DNA of 42,462 bases from NCBI RefSeq assembly GCF_000331005.1, contig NZ_AEJB01000601.1:1-42462 (forward strand), read 5' to 3'. Source of the stretch: Streptomyces turgidiscabies Car8 (GTDB lineage Bacteria; Actinomycetota; Actinomycetes; Streptomycetales; Streptomycetaceae). Both the position numbers and the translations under genes were made by a program. This document shows positions 15,115 through 22,148 of the stretch, piece after piece. How positions within the stretch are numbered: the first letter of the stretch is position 1; every line of letters begins with the position of its first letter. A model generated the notes under the pieces. That model made no database searches. It was not told the DNA's origin and worked only from the letters and a program-made list of their open reading frames with translations.

Positions 15115-15858
15115 TCAGTGCATCAGCCCGCCACCGTCGTAGACAAAGGTCTGTCCGGTGACCAGAGCGGCATCCGGCGAGGCCAGATAGGACACCAGCC
15201 CGGCGAAGTGCTCCGGTGTGACGAACTCCTGGATCGCCTGGCGGCGCATGGTTTCCGCGAAGAGCTCGTCGCCCGTGTGAGCCGTGGTACCGGGGGTGGC
15301 GACCTGCGCCGGAGCCACCGCGTTGACGGTGATGCGGTGCTCACCCAGTTCTCGCGCCATCACCCGGGTCATTCCGATGAGCGCGCCCTTGCTCGCGACG
15401 TAGGCGATCTGGCCCGGCGCCCCCGTGAAAAAGGTGCGCGAGGCCACGTTGATCACTCGCCCGCGATACGTACTCTCTCGCAGCCAGGGCACGCACGCCT
15501 GCACCATGAGCAGTGGTCCGACTGCGTTGACGTCGAAGAAGCGGTGCAGCTCCGCCGGTGTGGTCTCCAGCAAGCTCGCGCGGCCGGAGAGCAGACCGGC
15601 GTTGTTGACGAGGACGTCGACTCCGCCGTACGCCTCGCTGAGTTCCTCGACCGTACGACGCGTCGCCGTTGGGTCACTGACGTCGCACCGCCAGCTCCGT
15701 ACACCGGTGGTCTCGCCCGCGTCGTCGATGCCGGCCACGTCCAGCGCGGCGACAGCAAACCCGTCGGCCACCAGACGACGCGCGATGGCGGCGCCGAGAC
15801 CCCCCGCCGCGCCTGTCACCACCGCGACGCGGGTGCGATGTCCGTCGAGGACGGTCAT
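15115..15858 (-). CDS. SDR-family oxidoreductase
   Basis: This 247-aa short-chain dehydrogenase faces folP. It has TGAAGGLG (cofactor loop, about residues 16-23), CDVSD, NNAGLLSG, the catalytic Ser in INVASRT, YVASKG (Tyr-x-x-x-Lys) and the C-terminal YDGGGLMH. AGGAG lies 9 nt before the ATG. It could act on a pathway alcohol, a ring dihydrodiol or an unrelated compound. It is convergent with the folP operon, so co-transcription is excluded and its link to the O-demethylation cluster is only proximity. Confidence 0.87.
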   Translation of the reverse strand: MTVLDGHRTRVAVVTGAAGGLGAAIARRLVADGFAVAALDVAGIDDAGETTGVRSWRCDVSDPTATRRTVEELSEAYGGVDVLVNNAGLLSGRASLLETTPAELHRFFDVNAVGPLLMVQACVPWLRESTYRGRVINVASRTFFTGAPGQIAYVASKGALIGMTRVMARELGEHRITVNAVAPAQVATPGTTAHTGDELFAETMRRQAIQEFVTPEHFAGLVSYLASPDAALVTGQTFVYDGGGLMH

Positions 15859-16189
15859 GTCATGTACTCCTGCATCTTGAGCGGCGGGCTCCGGCAGAGG
15901 GTTGGTGGATGCACAAGGGATACCGTCACGCTATGCGCGGGGAGTCACCGGGAACATCGGCCGGATGACCGTCCTTCGACGGCGTGTTGTCGCGATCGTC
16001 CGCGTCATCGGTCCCATGCGGACGGCAGCTCCTATCCGGCCCAGCCGCACTTTCCGTCACCGCCTCCGTCGTCGCCTGTGCCCGCACACCGGATGCCGGG
16101 GTCGTGAGGCTGTGTCCTTTTGAAAGCCTCTGACAGTTGCAGGCTGAAGCACTGCTGGATCATCGTGCGGAAGTAGCGGTCAGCCCTCG
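15859..16189. other. Intergenic region between SDR and xdhC-like gene
   Basis: These 331 bases hold the upstream region of the SDR and the 3' flank of the XdhC-family gene, both on the minus strand. I see no gene, no long palindrome and no strong hairpin. AGCCT/AGGCT arms near 16123-16144 form at most a weak stem. Confidence 0.4.
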
Positions 16190-17338
16190 TCACGCGGCCG
16201 CTCGCGCCCCGGTCCCCCGCGCCTCGATGTCATGGTGGATCGGTGTGTGCGAGCCGCTGAGCGACAGACCTGTTCCGCCCTGCCGGGCAGCGACGATCTC
16301 GGCCGCGATGGACAAGGCCGTCTCCTCGGGCGTACGGGCGCCGAGATCGAGGCCGATGGGTGAGTGCAGGCGGGCCAGTTCGGCTTCGGTCAGACTTGTC
16401 TCGCGGAGTCTTCGGTCGCGGTCTTCATGGGTGCGGCGTGAGCCCATGGCACCGACGTAGGCGGCCGGCAGCCGCAGGGCCGATTCCAGCAGGGGGACGT
16501 CGAACTTGGCGTCGTGGGTGAGCACGCAGACCACTGTGCGGTCGTCGGTCCCGGTGCGGCGCAGGTAGCGGTGCGGCCAGTCGACCACGACGTCGTCGGC
16601 CTCGGGAAAGCGCGCCCGGGTGGCGAACACGGGTCGGGCGTCGCACACCGTTACGTGGTAGCCGAGGAACTTGCCCATGCGCACCAGGGCGGCGGCGAAG
16701 TCGATGGCGCCGAAGACGATCATGCGGGGCGGCGGCACGCTCGACTCGACGAACAGCGTCAGGTCCGGCTCGCAGTGGGAGCCGTCCTGCGCGATGTCGA
16801 AGGTGCCCGTGCGGCCGGTGTTCAGCAGGGAGCGGGTTTCGCCGGCGACGGCGCGGTCCAGGGCGGGATGCCCGCCGAGATCACCTTCGTAGGACCCGTC
16901 GGGACGGACCGCCAGCACCCGCCCCAGGAGTTCTGAGGGGCCCTGGACCACGCGGGCGAGTGCCACCGCCTCGCCCCGGGCGGCGGCCGAGAGCGCCGTC
17001 TGGAACGTCTTCCTGCCGGGCGCGTCGGCGGCTACAGGCGTGACCAGGATGTCGAGGACACCGCCGCAGGTCAGGCCGACGGCGAAGGCGTCCTCGTCGC
17101 TGTAGCCGAACCGCTCACGCACCGCCTCACCATCGGCCAGCGCCTGGGTGCACAGGTCGTAGACCGCGCCTTCCACACAGCCGCCGGACACCGAGCCGAT
17201 GGCCGCTCCACCGGCGTCGACGGCGAGCGCGGCGCCCGGCCCGCGTGGTGCGCTGCCGCTGACGGCCACGACCGTGGCCACGGCGAAGTCCCGCCCTTCC
17301 TCCAGCCACCGGTTCAGCTCGTCTGCGATGTCCAGCAT
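16190..17338 (-). CDS. xdhC: XdhC/CoxI-family molybdoenzyme maturation factor
   Basis: XdhC-family proteins bind the molybdenum cofactor, direct its sulfuration and insert it into xanthine-oxidase-family enzymes. The 382-aa product has the N-terminal XdhC/CoxI domain (SGSAPRGPGAAL and SVSGGCVEGAVYD, with a conserved Cys; LTCGGVLDILV) and a C-terminal Rossmann-like domain (MIVFGAIDFAAALVRMG, CDARPVFATRARFPEAD, VLTHDAKFDVPLLE, YVGAMGSRRTHEDR). It follows the large subunit gene by 105 nt on the same strand, the place PaoD/YagQ has in the E. coli paoABCD operon, so it is presumably the dedicated chaperone of the enzyme at 17444-21161. Confidence 0.9.
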   Translation of the reverse strand: MLDIADELNRWLEEGRDFAVATVVAVSGSAPRGPGAALAVDAGGAAIGSVSGGCVEGAVYDLCTQALADGEAVRERFGYSDEDAFAVGLTCGGVLDILVTPVAADAPGRKTFQTALSAAARGEAVALARVVQGPSELLGRVLAVRPDGSYEGDLGGHPALDRAVAGETRSLLNTGRTGTFDIAQDGSHCEPDLTLFVESSVPPPRMIVFGAIDFAAALVRMGKFLGYHVTVCDARPVFATRARFPEADDVVVDWPHRYLRRTGTDDRTVVCVLTHDAKFDVPLLESALRLPAAYVGAMGSRRTHEDRDRRLRETSLTEAELARLHSPIGLDLGARTPEETALSIAAEIVAARQGGTGLSLSGSHTPIHHDIEARGTGARAAA

Positions 17339-17443
17339 GGGAGTTACTTTCTTGTCGTGTCCGTCGTAAGCAGATCAGGCCGTCGTCGCCCCTGCGGCAC
17401 CCTGAAGGACCGTGCGCGGCGACGGCCCGCAACTGCCGTTGTC

Positions 17444-19687
17444 TCAGAGCAGTTTGTCCAGCGTGATCGGCAGGTCCCTGATCCGCTTGCCGGTCGCGTG
17501 ATAGACGGCGTTCGCGATCGCGGCCGCCACGCCGGTCATGCCGACCTCGCCCAGCCCGATGATTCCCAGGGGCATCGTCTTGTCGGGTTCGTCGAGCCAG
17601 TCGACGTCGATCGGAGGGATGTCGGCGTGCACCGGCAGGTAGTAGGAGTCGAGCCCGGCGCTCATGGTGCGTCCGTTGCGGGGATCGATGAGGGTCTGCT
17701 CCGACAGCGCCATGCCGATGCCCATGACCACAGCCCCACGAAGCTGGCTGGCCGCGGTCTTGGGGTTGATGACGCGGCCCACGTCGAACATGCCGAGCCA
17801 GCGCGAGATCCGCAGTTCGCCGGTGTCGGCGTTCACCCGCACCTCACAGAACTGCGCGCCGCGGGCGGCCTTCGACCAGCGCTGGTCCTTCAGGAAAGTG
17901 GACAGGAAGCGGCCCTGACTGCCCAGCGCACCCAACCGGGTGTCCGAGCCGACCGAAGCCTCGATGAACGGGCGCCGCGCGGCGCGCAGGGCAGCCGCCG
18001 GCTCCTGACCGGTCGTGCCCGTACGCCGGGCCAGCGCGGTCACCTTCCGGGTCAGCTCGGCGCACGCGGCGAGGACGCTGGTGGCCACCGTCGCCGTCTG
18101 GTTGGAGTTGCCGGCCATCGGGCCGGACGGCAGGGCCGAATCGCCGTACTCGACCCGGACCTTCTCGTATGCGATGCCGAGCGCGTCCGCGGCGATCTGC
18201 GCCTGCACGGTCGCGGCGCCCATGCCCATCTCGTGGAAACCGCACTGCACGAGCGCGCTGCCGTCGTCGCTCAGCCGTACCTTGACGTCGGCGACCAGGC
18301 GCAGGACCGGGTGGAAAGCGGTGGCCGCGCCCATCCCGACGAGCCACTCGCCGTCCCGCATGGAGCGGGGTTCGGGGTTACGGTCCGCCCAGCCGAAGCG
18401 TTCGGCGCCGGCCTCGAAGGCTTCCCGCTGCATCCGCTGGGAGAACTTCTTGCCACCCGTCGGATCCTTTGCGGGCTCGTTGCGCAGCCGCAGGGCGATC
18501 GGGTCCATGGACAGCTCGTAGGCGAGTTCGTCCAGCGCCGATTCCAGTACGAAGCTGCCGATCGCCTCGCCGGGGGCGCGCAGCCAGGTGTTGGGCATCA
18601 GATCCATCGCGACGAGGTTCTGCCGGGTCAGCATGTTCTCGGCGCCGTAGAGGTGCCGGGCCGGCGAGCTGGTCGCCTCGAGCAGGCCTCCGGCCGAGCC
18701 GGTGCGGGTGATGCTGTCCTGGATCAGTGAGGTGAGCCGGCCGTCGCGGGTGGCGCCGAGTGCGATCCGATTGGTCGAGGCGGTACGCCCACCGGTGGCG
18801 CGGCTGACGGCCGTGCGACTCAGCGCCAGGCGCACGGGCCGCCCGACGGCCTTGGCCGCCATCGCCGCGATGACCGTGCCGGGCCAGACGGCGAACTTAC
18901 CCCCGAAGCCGCCTCCCAGGAACTCGGCACGGACACGGACGTGGGACGCCGGCACACCGAACCGCCAGGCCAGGTAGTGGCCGGTCTGGTTGATGGCCTG
19001 GGTGGTGTCGTGCACGGTGAGGTGGTCACCGTCCCAGACGGCGACCGTCGCGTGCGGCTCGATCGCGTTGTGCTGCAGGCCGGGGGTGGTGTAGCGCAGG
19101 TCGACCGAAACCTCCGCGGCGGCCAGTGCCGCCTCGGCGTCACCCTTCTTCGCCAGGCCGGAGAAGGTGAGGTCGCCCTTCGCCGGGGTGGCGTTCCTCT
19201 GCTCGGCGGCGAAGTCCACCCGTGCGGGCAGCAGGTCGTAGGTCACTTCGACGAGCGACGCGGCCTCGTTCGCCGCGGCCGAGGTTTCCGCGACCACGAC
19301 GGCGATCGGCTGGCCGTCCCAGAAGACCTGATCGGTGTTGAGGTAGTCGACGTCGGTTCCCGAGACGTCGGGTCCCAGGTCACGCACGATGTTGGGTTTG
19401 CGGGGTGGTTTGATTCTCGGCGCGTTGAGGTGGGTGAGGACCGCCACGACGCCGGGCACCGCGGCCGCTGCGGCCGTGTCGATGCCGGTGATCGTGCCTC
19501 GGGCGACAGTGGCGTGCACCAGCGTCGCGAACGTGAGGTTCGGGTAGTGATGCTCGGCGGAGAACCGCACCGCCCCGGTCACCTTCGCGTGGCCGTCCCG
19601 GCGGTCCACCGGTCGGCCGACCGCGCTCCCGACGGGTACGGAAGTGTCCGCGCCGGGCTCGGAGTCTGTCCTGGTGTGTGTGGTCAC
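17444..19687 (-). CDS. paoC: Molybdopterin-binding subunit of a PaoC/xanthine-oxidase-family aldehyde oxidoreductase
   Basis: This is the 747-aa catalytic subunit carrying the molybdenum cofactor. Landmarks are GRPVDRRDGHAKVTG, EPHATVAVWDG, FLGGGFGGKF (Mo-cofactor loop), the Arg-rich LRAPGEA, GFHEMGMG and the C-terminal GLGEVGMTG with the catalytic Glu714. The start is GTG overlapping the FAD-subunit stop. The three-subunit order and subunit lengths match E. coli PaoABC (YagTSR), which oxidises aromatic aldehydes such as vanillin, rather than fused xanthine dehydrogenases. That substrate range suits an aromatic-catabolic neighbourhood, but the substrate is inferred. Confidence 0.88.
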   Translation of the reverse strand: MTTHTRTDSEPGADTSVPVGSAVGRPVDRRDGHAKVTGAVRFSAEHHYPNLTFATLVHATVARGTITGIDTAAAAAVPGVVAVLTHLNAPRIKPPRKPNIVRDLGPDVSGTDVDYLNTDQVFWDGQPIAVVVAETSAAANEAASLVEVTYDLLPARVDFAAEQRNATPAKGDLTFSGLAKKGDAEAALAAAEVSVDLRYTTPGLQHNAIEPHATVAVWDGDHLTVHDTTQAINQTGHYLAWRFGVPASHVRVRAEFLGGGFGGKFAVWPGTVIAAMAAKAVGRPVRLALSRTAVSRATGGRTASTNRIALGATRDGRLTSLIQDSITRTGSAGGLLEATSSPARHLYGAENMLTRQNLVAMDLMPNTWLRAPGEAIGSFVLESALDELAYELSMDPIALRLRNEPAKDPTGGKKFSQRMQREAFEAGAERFGWADRNPEPRSMRDGEWLVGMGAATAFHPVLRLVADVKVRLSDDGSALVQCGFHEMGMGAATVQAQIAADALGIAYEKVRVEYGDSALPSGPMAGNSNQTATVATSVLAACAELTRKVTALARRTGTTGQEPAAALRAARRPFIEASVGSDTRLGALGSQGRFLSTFLKDQRWSKAARGAQFCEVRVNADTGELRISRWLGMFDVGRVINPKTAASQLRGAVVMGIGMALSEQTLIDPRNGRTMSAGLDSYYLPVHADIPPIDVDWLDEPDKTMPLGIIGLGEVGMTGVAAAIANAVYHATGKRIRDLPITLDKLL

Positions 19688-20679
19688 GATGCGCTCCGCT
19701 CGGCGTTGAGTCTCCGCAGCACGGCCACGACCGTCCGCTGGGCCAGCTCGATCTTGAAGGCGTTGTCGGACTGGGACAGGGCGGGGGCGAGTTCGGCGGC
19801 GGCGGCGTGGGCGAAGATCTCGTCGGTGGCCTCGGCGCCGAGCAGCAGCTCTTCCGCGATGCGGGCCCGCCAGGGTCTGGTGCCGACGCCGCCCAGCGCG
19901 AGCCGCACCTCGGTGACCACCCCGTCCTCGACGGCCAGTGCGGCGGCGACGGAGACCAGGGCGAAGGCGTACGACGCGCGGTCGCGGACCTTGCGGTAGC
20001 GCGAGGTGGCCGCGACCGGCACCGGCGGCAGCTCGACGGCCGTGATCAGCTCGTCGGCGGCCAACACCGTCTCGATGTGCGGGGTGTTGCCCGGCTCGCG
20101 GTGGAAGTCGGCGACCGGGATACGCCGGATACCGCGCACGCTCTCCACCTCGACGAGGGCGTCGAGCATCACCAGCGCCACGGCCATGTCCGAGGGATGC
20201 GTGGCGATGCAGTGCTCGCTCGCCCCCAGCACCGCACTGCCCCGGGAGAACCCGCCGATCGCGTCACAACCACTGCCGGGCACACGCTTGTTGCAGGCGG
20301 AGGCCTCGTCGTAGAAGTACACGCAGCGGGTGCGCTGCAGGAGATTGCCTCCCACGGTCGCCATGTTCCGCAACTGGGCCGAGGCCCCCAGCAGGATCGC
20401 CTGCGCCAGGACCGGGTAGCGGGTCCTGACGAGGGGGTGGGCCGCGAGCGCGCTGTTGCTCACCAGCGCCCCAACGCGGATCCCCCCGTCCGGGAGTTCC
20501 TCGATCCCGTCCAGCGGCAGGCGGGTGATGTCCACGACCGTCGACGGCTGTTCGATGCCCTCCCGCATGAGGTCGACGAGGTTCGTCCCGCCCGCCAGGA
20601 ACTTCACGTCAGTGTTGTCCGCGATCGTGCGCAGCGCCGTGGCCGTGTCCGGCGCGCTGACGTAGGAGAACGACTTCAC
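19684..20679 (-). CDS. paoB: FAD-binding subunit with four-cysteine insert, PaoB/YagS type
   Basis: This 331-aa CO-dehydrogenase-flavoprotein-type subunit has FLAGGTNLVDLM (FAD loop) and the second FAD motif NMATVGGNLLQRTRC. An insert containing Cys119, Cys129, Cys138 and Cys157 (RTRCVYF, ASACNKR, SGCDA, SEHCIAT) corresponds to the segment that holds an extra [4Fe-4S] cluster in E. coli PaoB, which distinguishes this group from ordinary xanthine dehydrogenase FAD subunits. I chose the GTG at 20679, overlapping the stop of the [2Fe-2S] subunit gene; a 69-codon upstream extension lies inside that gene and is not coding. Confidence 0.88.
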   Translation of the reverse strand: MKSFSYVSAPDTATALRTIADNTDVKFLAGGTNLVDLMREGIEQPSTVVDITRLPLDGIEELPDGGIRVGALVSNSALAAHPLVRTRYPVLAQAILLGASAQLRNMATVGGNLLQRTRCVYFYDEASACNKRVPGSGCDAIGGFSRGSAVLGASEHCIATHPSDMAVALVMLDALVEVESVRGIRRIPVADFHREPGNTPHIETVLAADELITAVELPPVPVAATSRYRKVRDRASYAFALVSVAAALAVEDGVVTEVRLALGGVGTRPWRARIAEELLLGAEATDEIFAHAAAAELAPALSQSDNAFKIELAQRTVVAVLRRLNAERSAS

Positions 20680-21161
20680 TTCGCGACCTCCTTGATCGCC
20701 GAGACGATGCCGTTGTAGGCGCCGCAGCGGCACAGGTTGCCGCTCATCCGCTCCCGGATCTCCGCCTCGTCCAACTCCCCGCCACTGTCGGCAAGGTGCT
20801 CGGTCGCCGCGCTGGGCGCGCCCTCCTTGTGCTCGGCGAGCATCCCGATCGCCGAGCAGATCTGCCCCGGCGTGCAGTAGCCGCACTGGAATCCGTCGGT
20901 ACGCACGAACGCCGCCTGCAACGGGTGGTCGACGCCTTCGATGGTCGTGATCTCACGGCCCTGGTACTGCACCGCCAGCGCCAGGCAGGCGTTGATCCGC
21001 CGGCCGTCGACCAGCACCGTGCAGGCACCGCACGCACCTTGGTCGCAGCCTTTCTTGGTGCCGGTCAGGCCCAGGTACTCGCGCAACGCGTCGAGCAGGC
21101 TCACCTGCGGCGCGACGTCCAGCCGTTGAGCGGATCCGTTGATCCGCAGCTCGATCTCCAC
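20676..21161 (-). CDS. paoA: [2Fe-2S] subunit of a PaoA/xanthine-oxidase-family aldehyde oxidoreductase
   Basis: This 161-aa subunit carries two [2Fe-2S] clusters: the plant-ferredoxin-type site in KKGCDQGACGACTVLVDG plus a later Cys (INACLA), and the C-terminal site in QCGYCTPGQI and NLCRCGAYNG. I chose the GTG at 21161 because GGAGGAG lies seven bases upstream; frames further upstream have no good ribosome site. Unlike E. coli PaoA, which is exported with a Tat signal, I see no twin-arginine signal even in the longer frame, so this enzyme is probably cytoplasmic. It is the first gene of the operon and faces the TetR gene. Confidence 0.88.
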   Translation of the reverse strand: MEIELRINGSAQRLDVAPQVSLLDALREYLGLTGTKKGCDQGACGACTVLVDGRRINACLALAVQYQGREITTIEGVDHPLQAAFVRTDGFQCGYCTPGQICSAIGMLAEHKEGAPSAATEHLADSGGELDEAEIRERMSGNLCRCGAYNGIVSAIKEVAK

Positions 21162-21284
21162 CGTGTCACTCCTCCGGTTCACCCGAGGGCTCATTTCAGC
21201 CGGGGTCGCCATCCGGCACATACGACAGGACCCGAGGACTCCGTCCCGCGAACTGAGCAACTGCCAGTCAGGGAACCGAGTCAC

Positions 21285-21380
21285 TAGAGTAGGACTCTAC
21301 TTGCAACATTACTGTATCAGTTACATGGCTATCAACATCAAAATCGTTGCAATACTACAAAGCTGCGCAACAAAATAGAT
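21285..21380. promoter_or_regulatory. AT-rich divergent control region between paoA and TetR gene, with operator-like repeats
   Basis: TAGAGT-AGG-ACTCTA (21285-21299) is a 6-3-6 inverted repeat, and ACTG-TAT-CAGT (21311-21321) a second. TTGCAA occurs at 21301-21306 and again at 21347-21352, each followed by similar bases (CATTACTG and TACTACAA). By my count only 28 of 80 bases at 21301-21380 are G or C, against roughly 70% around it. This is the likely site of both divergent promoters and of TetR binding. Confidence 0.5.
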
Positions 21381-21456
21381 GCAAATTAACCGAACATCGC
21401 ATGTCAGGCGTATGGTCTTCGGTGCGTCACGAGTGGACAACGGAAGTGGAGAAGCC

Positions 21457-22041
21457 ATGGGGAGACCGCTGCGGGCCGATGCCGAGCGCAGTGTGCGGGC
21501 GATTCTGGAGGCTGCCGAGCGGGTGCTCGCCGAAGACCCGGGCGCCTCCATGGAACAGATCGCCGAGGCAGCGGGCGTGGCCAGAACGACCGTGCACCGG
21601 CGGTTCACCAGCCGCCAGGCACTCATCGAAGCGCTTGCCGCCTCGGCGAAGCACCAGCTCATGGAGGCCATCGAGGACGCCCACCTGGACACCGCCCCAC
21701 CGCCCGTGGCACTGCACCGCGTCACGGCGAACATATTGCGGATCAAGAGCGTCTGGCGGTTCACCCTCGGTCACCCCCTCGCCGACACCCCCCTCACGGC
21801 GGTGATCTGGTCCGAGATCAACGACGGTGCCCTCGAGTTCCTTGTCCGGGCGCAGCGCGAGGGGCTCATCGACCCGAAGGCGGACCTCATATGGGCGCGG
21901 CGGATCTACTACGCCCTCGTCGACGAGGCCCTGCACGGGAGCGACGCGGGCCAGGACCCGGACCGCGTCCGACAAAACGCGGACACACTGGCCGCGCTGA
22001 TCATCGACACGTTGTTGCGCGGAGTAGGACCGCAGGGCTGA
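21457..22041 (+). CDS. TetR/AcrR-family transcriptional regulator
   Basis: This is a 194-aa one-domain regulator. The N-terminal helix-turn-helix is recognisable in RAILEAAERVLAEDPGASMEQIAEAAGVARTTVHRRF (broken by helix turns, about residues 15-50), followed by the SRQALIEAL helix. The ligand domain is helical and unassigned. I chose the ATG at 21457 (GTGGAG upstream); the open frame extends 78 nt further into AT-rich control sequence. It is divergent from paoABC, so it probably represses that operon and is released by an aldehyde or related ligand. This is inferred from position. Confidence 0.88.
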   Translation: MGRPLRADAERSVRAILEAAERVLAEDPGASMEQIAEAAGVARTTVHRRFTSRQALIEALAASAKHQLMEAIEDAHLDTAPPPVALHRVTANILRIKSVWRFTLGHPLADTPLTAVIWSEINDGALEFLVRAQREGLIDPKADLIWARRIYYALVDEALHGSDAGQDPDRVRQNADTLAALIIDTLLRGVGPQG

Positions 22042-22148
22042 ACCACACCGGCTGGCAGCCGTCTGGCGCCCGTCTCGTCTTGTGCTCGGCTGCTTTTGGG
22101 ACGATCGTGGACAGTGCCTCGGCACGACGCAGAAGGGCCAGGTACGCC

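Noticed and set aside
17378..17427. Hairpin GGCCGTCG/CGACGGCC between the large subunit and XdhC genes
   Set aside because: The 34-nt loop and GC-rich background make it a weak signal, and the two genes are expected to be co-transcribed.
17444..21161. Purine-degrading xanthine dehydrogenase
   Set aside because: Separate three-subunit organisation and the four-Cys insert in the FAD subunit match the PaoABC group, and no purine genes are nearby.
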